Shown in pieces: positions 1 through 5,803 of a stretch of DNA of 9,192 bases. The stretch is from Pseudomonadota bacterium. GTDB lineage: Bacteria; Pseudomonadota; Alphaproteobacteria; Acetobacterales; Acetobacteraceae. The DNA is taken from positions 1 through 9,192 of the forward strand of contig JAKAZJ010000044.1 of assembly GCA_021826565.1 (NCBI GenBank). Reading direction: 5' to 3'. Within the stretch, counting starts at the first letter, position 1; each line of letters begins with the position of its first letter. The notes beneath the pieces were generated by a model. That model was not told the origin of the DNA. It saw nothing but the letters and a program-made list of their open reading frames with translations, and did not search any database. Both the position numbers and the translations under genes were made by a program.

Positions 1-255
1 CAAACGCTGAGCGCGGGTTGTGTCATGCACGCGGTTCCGGGGCGGGAGGCCGGCCTAACCGATGGACCTTGCCGAAGCGTTAATGCCTGGGGGAAGGAAT
101 GCACGGCGACTCTATCAATAGGGCACGCGCCATCGATGCCGTGAACGTCACCGGCGGCGCCGATACGCCGAGAGCGCAGATCGTCCGACCCTGGACGAGC
201 ATGCCGCCGTCCGCAGCGCGGTGACCCGGGCCATCCCTCAACGCTCCGCGCACTG

Positions 256-296
256 CGAACCCATGCATGTTCGGCAGCCGAGCATGCACGGGTCCG
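256..296. repeat. 19-nt imperfect inverted repeat, 3-nt loop
   Basis: The left arm 256-274 and right arm 278-296 are reverse complements except at three positions, around the loop CAG. The core is TGCATG (264-269) facing CATGCA (283-288), flanked by TTCGG and CCGAG. No run of T follows on either strand, so it does not look like a standard intrinsic terminator. It could be a protein binding site, a cruciform or the stem of an untranslated RNA. It lies about 450 bases upstream of the lipoprotein gene, so a link to that gene is uncertain. Confidence 0.6.
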
Positions 297-382
297 ATGC
301 CGCGCGATCACGCCGGCTCACGATTATGTGAACCGCGACGCCCCCAGTAGATGGCTGAACCGAGAATACGCGCGCGCGATCA

Positions 383-427
383 CCGGCGCGTGAAGTTTAT
401 TGCAAAACCTTTACGGTTTCACGCCGG
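383..427. repeat. Bulged inverted repeat in AT-richer segment
   Basis: An inner stem AAACC (405-409) and GGTTT (415-419) around TTTAC is stacked on an outer stem in which CGTG (389-392) pairs with CACG (420-423) and CCGG (383-386) with CCGG (424-427, counting a one- or two-base slip). Unpaired bases lie on the left side, roughly 393-404. It may be a folded leader or an operator-like site. The pairing is imperfect and could be chance in a region of this size. Confidence 0.35.
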
Positions 428-633
428 ATGCAAGTCATGGTTGCGGAGCGCCTTCAAAGCCCTACCGTGGGTCACGGAGTTTCACGATAGAATGACGCAT
501 CGAGAGTCAAGACATGCAAGAATTACTCGAGTTTCTCCATCGGCATGCGCGCCTCGCATAACCGAACCACACGAATCTTGTTGACGGGATGTGGGTTTGT
601 TTGAGACCATCCCTGCACAAGATGTCGGGCACG

Positions 634-658
634 AGAGATCACTCCACTGAGTGTCTCT
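634..658. promoter_or_regulatory. 10-bp hairpin upstream of lipoprotein gene
   Basis: AGAGA (634-638) and CACTC (640-644), with one bulged T at 639, pair with GAGTG (649-653) and TCTCT (654-658) around the loop CACT. Two more T and then CC follow the stem. It lies 89 bases before the lipoprotein start codon, so it may be part of the 5' leader, where it could act in attenuation or message stability. It could instead be a weak terminator of an upstream transcript, but the T run is too short to be convincing. Confidence 0.4.
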
Positions 659-747
659 TTCCAAATGCCCTACGACGTCTTCAAGAGATCGGCCTCCGCG
701 GCGTCCAGGAGCCGAGCAGAAATCGCGCGACGCCAAGGGAACGTGGC

Positions 748-1803
748 ATGAGAAAGATCAACAATAATCCTTTGTTTTCGACATTTTGCGTGGCCGCGCT
801 CGCCGCAACACTTGCGCTGTCGGGTTGTGGGTCTGACGCCAGCGCGCCGGCACCGGGTTCGGTAGCCAGCAACACGACCGGCTCATCCGGCAGCGGCGGT
901 GGTTCCGGCTCCGGTAGCACGACGACAGCATCTACCGGCGGCTCCGGCGGTTCCGGTTCGGGAACAACCAGTTCCGGGACGAGTGCAACCACTGGCCTGG
1001 TCGGCACCACCAGCGCGGTAACCGGCAGTTTGGCGGGCAATGTTCTCACGCCAGTCGGCAGCACCGTTTCAACCGTCGGCGCACAGCTTTCCGCGGCTGG
1101 TTCCAACGGGGGCCTGGTCGGCACCACGGTGGGTACCGCCGGATCTCTCGTCACCACCGTCGGAAATACCGTAAGCGGTGTTGGCACCAATCTGTCGCAG
1201 AGCGGTCTTTCCGGTCTCCCCGTTGTAGGTTCCACTATCGGTACCGTCGCGGGAACGGTTGATCCTCTGGCTTCTTCCCTCGCAAAAGTTACTGTTCTCA
1301 ATTCGACCATCGGCAATCCTGATACGACCGTCCTGCTGAACGCGAACGTCCTGAGCAACACCGCGCCCAGCAATTCTCCTGTGCAGATCGGCGTGCTGTC
1401 GAATGGCCAAGTCGCCGCGCTGAAGGTCGGATCGCTGTCCACGCCGAATCTGCCGGTGGCTTCGTCACTGGCAGCGGTCACAGGTGGCGTAACCGGCACC
1501 ACGGCCAGTCTGCCGGTGGTCGGGCCGACCACCGGCGGTCTGCTGACGACCGCAACCAATGCGCTGTCGGGTTCGGGCGGCGGTGGCAGCAGCCTGATCG
1601 GAGCAACCGGCAATCTTTCTTCCACAGCCGGTGGCGTGATCTCGACCGTCGGCAACACGGTCACGGGCGCGACCGGCACTGTTGCCAACACCGCGGGCGG
1701 AGCCGGCGCGAGCACGTCCGGTCTTGCCGCCACCAATCTGGTGGGATCGTTGACGAAGCCGATCGGTTTGCTGGGTAGCGTCACCGGCGCTGTCAGCCGC
1801 TGA
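748..1803 (+). CDS. Gly/Ser/Thr-rich lipoprotein, collagen-like-repeat style
   Basis: This encodes a 351-residue predicted lipoprotein of unknown function. The start at 748 is chosen because AAGGGA (735-740) lies 7 bases upstream and because a lipoprotein signal follows directly: charged MRK, a hydrophobic stretch (about 9-24) and the lipobox LSGC with Cys27. The residue after Cys27 is Gly rather than Asp, so Lol-dependent sorting to the outer membrane is expected. Residues about 28-80 form a flexible Gly/Ser/Thr linker. Next come degenerate hydrophobic repeats of the kind LVGTT, TVGNTV and LPVVG, a less repetitive core (about 178-230) and a second repeat block to the end. Such proteins are often auto-annotated as collagen-like, but I see no regular Gly-X-Y array. 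An in-frame ATG at 589 would add 53 residues and bury the signal, so it is rejected. A terminator-like hairpin follows. A surface or adhesive role is inference. Confidence 0.75.
   Translation: MRKINNNPLFSTFCVAALAATLALSGCGSDASAPAPGSVASNTTGSSGSGGGSGSGSTTTASTGGSGGSGSGTTSSGTSATTGLVGTTSAVTGSLAGNVLTPVGSTVSTVGAQLSAAGSNGGLVGTTVGTAGSLVTTVGNTVSGVGTNLSQSGLSGLPVVGSTIGTVAGTVDPLASSLAKVTVLNSTIGNPDTTVLLNANVLSNTAPSNSPVQIGVLSNGQVAALKVGSLSTPNLPVASSLAAVTGGVTGTTASLPVVGPTTGGLLTTATNALSGSGGGGSSLIGATGNLSSTAGGVISTVGNTVTGATGTVANTAGGAGASTSGLAATNLVGSLTKPIGLLGSVTGAVSR
994..1127 (+). repeat. 17-nt direct repeat within lipoprotein gene
   Basis: The sequence GGCCTGGTCGGCACCAC occurs identically at 994-1010 and 1111-1127. 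Both copies encode Gly-Leu-Val-Gly-Thr-Thr. This shows that the repetitive N-terminal half of the lipoprotein is repetitive at DNA level too, so it may expand or contract by slippage or recombination. The two copies are 117 bases apart (start to start), a multiple of three, so recombination between them would keep the reading frame. Confidence 0.75.
1512..1536. repeat. 25-bp perfect palindrome inside lipoprotein gene
   Basis: Arms 1512-1523 (GCCGGTGGTCGG) and 1525-1536 are perfect reverse complements around a single central G at 1524. It falls in the codons for the LPVVGPTTGG segment. Such symmetry could form a strong hairpin in the mRNA or a cruciform, or be a binding site. Coding for Val-Val-Gly and Thr-Thr-Gly with GC-rich codons partly favours it, so it may be a by-product of the repeat chemistry of the protein. 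Confidence 0.7.
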
Positions 1804-1811
1804 AGGTCGGC

Positions 1812-1834
1812 GCGGGACGGCATCGCCGTCCCGC
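1812..1834 (+). terminator. Rho-independent-like terminator after lipoprotein gene
   Basis: A perfect 10-bp GC-rich stem, GCGGGACGGC (1812-1821) with GCCGTCCCGC (1825-1834), encloses the loop ATC. It begins 8 bases after the lipoprotein stop codon. A pyrimidine-rich, interrupted T tract (about 1835-1850) follows. This probably ends most lipoprotein transcripts and lets only part of the transcription continue into the outer-membrane barrel gene. The imperfect T run makes complete termination uncertain. Confidence 0.7.
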
Positions 1835-1881
1835 CTCGTCTTCTATCTTCGCGTCGACCCGGATTCTGGGAATAAGAAAAT

Positions 1882-3534
1882 ATGTACGGACGACTGCGGC
1901 GCGCGCTTCCGCTCGCCTTGGCGCTGGTTTTTTTTGCGCCTCGGGCCTGGGCCCAGCTGTCACCGAACTTGTTGCTCCGGCATCGTCTTGGGGGTGGCGT
2001 GCCGCAGTTGCGACCGAAGGCGGCGGGCATTCCGGAAACTCAAGGTACTGCCAAGCCCACGACCCAGGGATCGATCCCCGAATTCGTTCTGCGCAAGGTC
2101 GCGCTCCGCGGTAACGGGTCCATGCCGCTGGATCGCCTGGCCGTAGCCTGGCGCGGCGCGATCGGACATCCGGTCACGGGGCCGCTGGTGGCCGGCATCA
2201 TGGCGGCGATGGGCCGGATCTATGCCGGGTCCGGCGTCGCGCTCTATGCGATCTCGCTGCCGCCACAGAACTTTGCCGGCGGTGTGCTCGCAATCCAGGT
2301 GACCGAAGGGTACGTGGCCGGTGTCACGATCGAAGGCAACGTCGATGGCGCACCGATCACGTTGCTGCGGACCTATGCCGCCCGGATCATCGCCGACCGA
2401 CCACTGCGCACCAGCACGCTACAACGCAACCTGTTGCTGATGCGCCAGATCCCGGGCCTGACCGTGGGCAGCGCACTGCACCCGATCCCAGGTCAGCCCG
2501 GCGCCGAACGCCTGGTACTTGGCATCCTTCGCAAGCCGATCGAGGGCGGCATCGGCATCAACAACCAGGGCACCCCGCTTCTCGATGTGGTGCAGACGAC
2601 TGCCAATCTGACGGTGAACGGGCTGCTGCGCCAGGGCGAGCAGGATCAACTGGTGTTCGGCGCCCCCCTTACCTTCCGGCGCTACCAATATTTCGGCTAT
2701 TCCCATCGCGAGCCGATTGGGGATAACGGCGCGAGCGTCACCTTCTCGATCGGCGATCTGATCACCCATCCCGTGGGCGAGGTGAATTCGGGCACCGCGC
2801 AGATCGCCAGCTTGCGCTTCAGCGATCCGCTGATCTTCGGCGTCACGCGAAGCCTGGTGGCCTCGGTGGAGGCCGATTACCTGAACAGCGCCAGCGCACT
2901 GTTCGGTACCACCGTTTCGGACGAACGCACCCGCGTTCTCCGCGCCGGCCTTGCCTATTCCCGCGCCGGCGATTGGAACGGTATCGATGCGCTCGACGTC
3001 ACCGCCAGCGAAGGATTCAGCCTGCTTGGCGCGCGGCAGGCCAACGCGGCGCTGGGTGGTCCGGCCTTCGCCAAGCTGGATGTCGCCGCGGTACGTCTCC
3101 AGGCCCTGCCATGGGGATTCGTGGCAACGCTGCGGGCGTCCGGCCAGGTGACTCCCGATCATCTGCCGGCGAGCGAGCAATTCCTGGTGGGCGGGCCGGT
3201 GTTCGGTCAGGCCTTCGATGCGGGGGCGTTGGCCGGAGACGATGGTCTGGCCTTCGTCTTCGATCTGGCGCACCCGATCCCTTCACCGCTCCCGCCCGCC
3301 TATCTGGCCGCGCCGAAAGTGTTCGTCTTCGCTGACTGGGGGAGGATCTGGAACGTCCACACCCCCTATGAAATTGCCTCCGACACCGGCGCGTCGGCGG
3401 GCGCGGGGGTGAGCTTCACCCTGCTGCGCAAGCTGCACCTGAAAATTGGGGTCGCCACGCCGCTGGATCGGCCGCGAGAGGTCGCCAGCATCCAACGTTG
3501 GAAATTCCTGTTCGCCGTCGCCGGGCGGTTCTGA
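1882..3534 (+). CDS. Two-partner secretion outer-membrane transporter, ShlB/FhaC/HecB family
   Basis: This is a 550-residue TpsB-type protein, from a family of outer-membrane pores that export a large partner protein from the periplasm. A signal peptide ends at AWA-Gln25 (likely cleavage after Ala24). A Pro/Gly-rich linker runs to about 67, followed by a POTRA domain from about 68 (FVLRKVALRGNG) to 145, a second POTRA-like region to about 223 and a 16-strand-type barrel to the C terminus. The protein ends in Phe, as barrels recognised by the BAM complex usually do. The loop-6 region is recognisable at 432-455 (EQFLVGG, then GALAGDDG), but the usual VRGY-type tetrad reads GQAF (442-445), so its conserved Arg is Gln443. 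No TpsA-like partner is in the window. The start follows TGGGA (1867-1871) at a 10-base gap, so the ribosome binding site is modest. The next gene begins 9 bases after the stop. Confidence 0.9.
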   Translation: MYGRLRRALPLALALVFFAPRAWAQLSPNLLLRHRLGGGVPQLRPKAAGIPETQGTAKPTTQGSIPEFVLRKVALRGNGSMPLDRLAVAWRGAIGHPVTGPLVAGIMAAMGRIYAGSGVALYAISLPPQNFAGGVLAIQVTEGYVAGVTIEGNVDGAPITLLRTYAARIIADRPLRTSTLQRNLLLMRQIPGLTVGSALHPIPGQPGAERLVLGILRKPIEGGIGINNQGTPLLDVVQTTANLTVNGLLRQGEQDQLVFGAPLTFRRYQYFGYSHREPIGDNGASVTFSIGDLITHPVGEVNSGTAQIASLRFSDPLIFGVTRSLVASVEADYLNSASALFGTTVSDERTRVLRAGLAYSRAGDWNGIDALDVTASEGFSLLGARQANAALGGPAFAKLDVAAVRLQALPWGFVATLRASGQVTPDHLPASEQFLVGGPVFGQAFDAGALAGDDGLAFVFDLAHPIPSPLPPAYLAAPKVFVFADWGRIWNVHTPYEIASDTGASAGAGVSFTLLRKLHLKIGVATPLDRPREVASIQRWKFLFAVAGRF

Positions 3535-3537
3535 GGT
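3533..3537 (+). promoter_or_regulatory. Ribosome binding site of tadG-like gene overlapping upstream stop
   Basis: GAGGT begins on the second base of the TGA stop of the barrel gene and lies 6 bases before the ATG at 3544. It fixes the start of the TadG-like protein and suggests translational coupling with the barrel gene. Confidence 0.7.
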
Positions 3538-3543
3538 TGCATC

Positions 3544-4953
3544 ATGATCACGACGCCCGTCCCCCGCCTGGCCGCCGTCCCTCGGATCGATGGGCGCGGT
3601 TCGGTGACGGTAATGACCGCGTTGTGGCTGCTGGGGATCTTGTTCGTCTCGGCAATCGCGATCGACGGTGGGTACTGGTACCTGATGCGGCTCCGCGAGC
3701 AGAAGGCCGCGGATGCGGCGGCGATCGCCGGGGCGGTCGTGCTCGCGGATGGCAACACGGGCAGCATCGCCGATACCACCGACGGCGCAATCCGGGCCGC
3801 GGGGCAGGATGTCGCGGCAGCGAACGGGTTCGGCAGCGCGGCGGCAACCACGACCGTCACTTACCCCTATAACGGCAACAGCAATCAGGTCGCGGTCCTG
3901 ATCTCGCGCACGGCGCCCACGTTTCTGTCCACCGCGTTCGGACTGATCTCGCAGCCGCCGACGGTCAACGCCTTTGCCGTGGCGGCGCTGGCCGAGGACA
4001 CGGCCGATCCGGTGTGCATCCTGGGCCTGAACGGCCCCGTAACCATCGGTGCGCTTTCGGTCGAGCTCAACGCGAAGTGCACGGTCGCGTCCAACAGCAC
4101 GTCCGCCACTGCGATCGAGGTACCCCAGGCGCTGATCGGCAGCTTCTACAGCCTGTACAGCGCGGGTGGCATCTGCGTGGTGGTGGCCGGCAACTGCGCC
4201 GATGTCGGCAGCCGCTATCTGCTGGAAGGCTATCCGGCGTTCGCGCCGATCACCGACCTGATCAAGCTCATGCTCTTCAAGACCCAGGTGGCACCGGCAG
4301 AGTTCCAGCCGCCGGTGTCCAATCCGTATCTGCCGCTGAACACGCTGTCGCTGAACCTCGCCGCCGCGCCCGCCCCGCAGAGCGTATCCCTGCCGCTGCT
4401 GCCGCTGGAGGAGACGTTCCAACCGGGCGATTACGCCAACACGCTGACTGCGAATGCCGCGGTGGATAATTTTCAACCCGGAACCTATGTGCTGGAGAAC
4501 GGGATCGATATCCAGGGCGCGCTCGGGGCCAATGTGGTGGTCAACGGGACCGGCGTGACGTTCGTGGTCCAGGGCGGGGCCGTGAACATCGGCGCCTCGT
4601 CCGGCCTGAATGTCGGCGTCATCACCCATCTGTCCGCGCCGGCGGTCAATCCGGACAACCCGGCGCTGAACGGCGTACTGCTGGATATCCCGCCCTCGGC
4701 CGCGGTCGATACGCTGAGCCTCGGGAATCTCAACGTGCTGAGCGTTATGCAAGGCGCGATCTACGCGCCCGCGACCAGCGTTGCGTTGGGGGCGCTGTCG
4801 CTCAGCCTCGGTATCTCGGGTTGCGAGGTCATCGTCGCCAAGCAGGTCACGATCCCCAGCCTGGCGCTTGGCGTGTTCCCGACCAGCAGCACCGCATGCG
4901 CCGCCGCCGGCACCGCGATGCCGCATCCCTATTATGTGGAGCTGGTACAATGA
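3544..4953 (+). CDS. TadG-like pilus-assembly/envelope protein with beta-rich C-terminal domain
   Basis: This encodes 469 residues. The N-terminal segment (about 17-64) is the Flp pilus-assembly TadE/G-like domain: a short charged start, GRGSVTVM, a single membrane segment (about 22-46) and the hallmark LREQKAADAAAIAGA (50-64). Met24 occupies the place of the Glu that pseudopilins carry, so prepilin-peptidase processing is not expected and the helix should stay as a membrane anchor. The long extracytoplasmic part has the features of TadG-related proteins: CILGLNG (158 onward) followed by a second Cys, twin FQPGDY and FQPGTY motifs (292-297, 310-315), GVTFVVQGG, then GAIYAP and SGCEVIVA. Short Val/Gly repeats suggest a stacked beta fold. 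Six Cys (158, 179, 211, 218, 427, 452) could form disulfides. I see no von Willebrand A motif. Its stop overlaps the next start as ATGA. Confidence 0.87.
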   Translation: MITTPVPRLAAVPRIDGRGSVTVMTALWLLGILFVSAIAIDGGYWYLMRLREQKAADAAAIAGAVVLADGNTGSIADTTDGAIRAAGQDVAAANGFGSAAATTTVTYPYNGNSNQVAVLISRTAPTFLSTAFGLISQPPTVNAFAVAALAEDTADPVCILGLNGPVTIGALSVELNAKCTVASNSTSATAIEVPQALIGSFYSLYSAGGICVVVAGNCADVGSRYLLEGYPAFAPITDLIKLMLFKTQVAPAEFQPPVSNPYLPLNTLSLNLAAAPAPQSVSLPLLPLEETFQPGDYANTLTANAAVDNFQPGTYVLENGIDIQGALGANVVVNGTGVTFVVQGGAVNIGASSGLNVGVITHLSAPAVNPDNPALNGVLLDIPPSAAVDTLSLGNLNVLSVMQGAIYAPATSVALGALSLSLGISGCEVIVAKQVTIPSLALGVFPTSSTACAAAGTAMPHPYYVELVQ

Positions 4954-5357
4954 ACGCGGTATTTGCCAGTGATCGCCGCGCGGCAAGCGTGCTGGAATTC
5001 GCTCTGGTCACCCCGGTTCTCGTGGTCCTGGGCCTTGGACTTGCGGATTTCGGCAACGCGATCCAGCAGCAGGTTTGGCTGGAGCAGGCCACGCGCGCCG
5101 GCGGGATGGCCGCGCTGTCCGATCCACAGGATCAAGGGGCGATCGAGGCCGCGGTGACCGCGGCCAGTTGGAGCACGGTCAGTATCGCCGTCGCGTCTTC
5201 CGCAGAATGCTCGTCCGGCGCCGCGCTGGCAGCCGACGGCACCTGCCCGTCCGGCGCGCTGTATCTGTATGACACCATCACCGCGACGGTACCGTTCCAG
5301 GCATTCATCCTGCCCATCACCTCGCTGGAGGCGACCGATGTCGAGCAAGTCCCGTGA
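4950..5357 (+). CDS. TadE-like pseudopilin (first copy)
   Basis: A 135-residue TadE-family protein. TadE-type pseudopilins are bitopic proteins needed for assembly of Flp/Tad pili. The TadE signature is DRRAASVLEFALVTP (8-22), followed by a hydrophobic helix (about 17-38) and then ADFGNAIQQQ. Glu16 matches the conserved +5 Glu of the processed N-terminal helix, but the residue at -1 is Ala11 instead of the usual Gly. The periplasmic part is short and has two Cys (87 and 99) that could pair. The start at 4950 is chosen because it overlaps the upstream stop as ATGA and puts the signature near the N terminus; an in-frame upstream start at 4821 would add 43 residues antagonistic to a pseudopilin leader. 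The 3' end overlaps the next gene by 20 bases. Confidence 0.86.
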   Translation: MNAVFASDRRAASVLEFALVTPVLVVLGLGLADFGNAIQQQVWLEQATRAGGMAALSDPQDQGAIEAAVTAASWSTVSIAVASSAECSSGAALAADGTCPSGALYLYDTITATVPFQAFILPITSLEATDVEQVP

Positions 5358-5742
5358 CTGGCGTCTGCGCGCCGATCGGCGCGGCACCTCGGCGCTGGAA
5401 TTCGCGCTGGTGCTGCCGCCGCTGCTGATGCTGCTGCTCGGCGGCGTGGCCTTCGGGCTGTTCTATTTCGCCGAGACGTCGCTGCGCTTCGCGGTGGCCC
5501 AGTACGCCCGGGACTATGCGATCAGCCAGCAGACCGGGGCCACCTTCGCCGCGCCCGCCACGCCGGCGTTCCTGTCGCAGGCAAGCCTGCGGATGACGGC
5601 AACTACCGCCACGGCGAGCGGCGGCATCAGCACGGTCACCGTGACGGGCAGCTACCCGGCCTCGTTGGTGATCCCGTTCCTGCCGACAACCACCGGCGAA
5701 CTGACTGCCAGCACCGCCCTCTCGTTCCCGGTCCATGGTTAG
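5338..5742 (+). CDS. TadE-like pseudopilin (second copy)
   Basis: A 134-residue TadE-family protein, the second in tandem. It has a basic leader, then DRRGTSALEFALVLPP with Gly16 at -1 and Glu21 at +5, which is a good prepilin-peptidase (TadV/CpaA-type) site. A membrane helix (about 22-44) and FAETSLRFAVAQYARDYA follow. The rest is Thr/Ser/Ala-rich and without Cys. The start at 5338 is preceded by GGAGG (5327-5331) at 6 bases. A start at 5269 in the same frame would add 23 Arg/Ser/Pro-rich residues and is rejected. It overlaps the first copy by 20 bases, so the two are probably translationally coupled. The two copies share the signature but differ in the periplasmic part, so they may be a TadE/TadF-like pair rather than redundant duplicates. 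Confidence 0.88.
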   Translation: MSSKSRDWRLRADRRGTSALEFALVLPPLLMLLLGGVAFGLFYFAETSLRFAVAQYARDYAISQQTGATFAAPATPAFLSQASLRMTATTATASGGISTVTVTGSYPASLVIPFLPTTTGELTASTALSFPVHG

Positions 5743-5803
5743 CGCGGGATCGCATGCGGCGATGTCGCAACACCCACGCCCCATGATCTATCTCGGTCGG
5801 GAT
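5743..5803. other. Convergent intergenic region with weak hairpin
   Basis: These 61 bases separate the end of the pseudopilin operon from the oppositely oriented ugd. A short stem TGCGGC (5755-5760) with GTCGCA (5764-5769), five pairs plus one G-T, encloses the loop GAT, but no T run follows on either strand. A shared terminator is expected here, and I cannot identify a convincing one. Confidence 0.4.

Larger units (their letters stand above)
1..747. other. Long upstream region with no supported gene
   Basis: No convincing protein gene was found on either strand in these 747 bases. The short open frames at 80-289 (minus), 351-584 (plus) and 482-736 (minus) lack a recognisable domain, a signal sequence or a good ribosome binding site, and their composition is not protein-like. 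The stretch contains three imperfect inverted repeats (256-296, 383-427 and 634-658, listed separately) and an alternating CG run near 369-379. By eye, 390-660 is poorer in GC than the rest of the window, as expected of a promoter and leader region or of a decayed or imported segment. The promoter of the lipoprotein gene at 748 should lie here. TTGACG at 581-586 resembles a -35 box, but no good -10 box follows at the right distance, so no promoter is called. Confidence 0.6.

Noticed and set aside
369..379. Alternating CG tract as a possible Z-DNA or repeat element
   Set aside because: Only about ten bases long in a GC-rich genome; expected by chance.
581..610. Possible promoter with TTGACG at 581-586
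   Set aside because: No acceptable -10 box occurs 16-18 bases downstream, so a housekeeping-type promoter cannot be supported.
589..747. N-terminal extension of the lipoprotein from the ATG at 589
   Set aside because: It would place 53 unrelated residues ahead of the lipoprotein signal; AAGGGA 7 bases before the ATG at 748 supports the shorter form.
681..2030. A 449-residue antisense open frame over the lipoprotein gene
   Set aside because: It is Pro/Val/Thr/Glu-rich, the expected complement of Gly/Ser/Thr codons on the other strand, with no domain or ribosome binding site; the plus-strand gene has a clear lipoprotein signal.
2419..3273. A 284-residue minus-strand open frame over the barrel gene
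   Set aside because: No domain, shadow-like composition; the plus-strand protein has signal peptide, POTRA and barrel features.
3283..4986. A 567-residue minus-strand open frame over the tadG-like gene
   Set aside because: It is Arg/His/Gly/Asp-rich in the way of GC-rich shadow frames; the plus-strand frame has TadG motifs and good gene junctions.
5755..5769. Bidirectional terminator between the pseudopilin operon and ugd
   Set aside because: The stem is only six pairs, including one wobble, and no T run follows on either strand.
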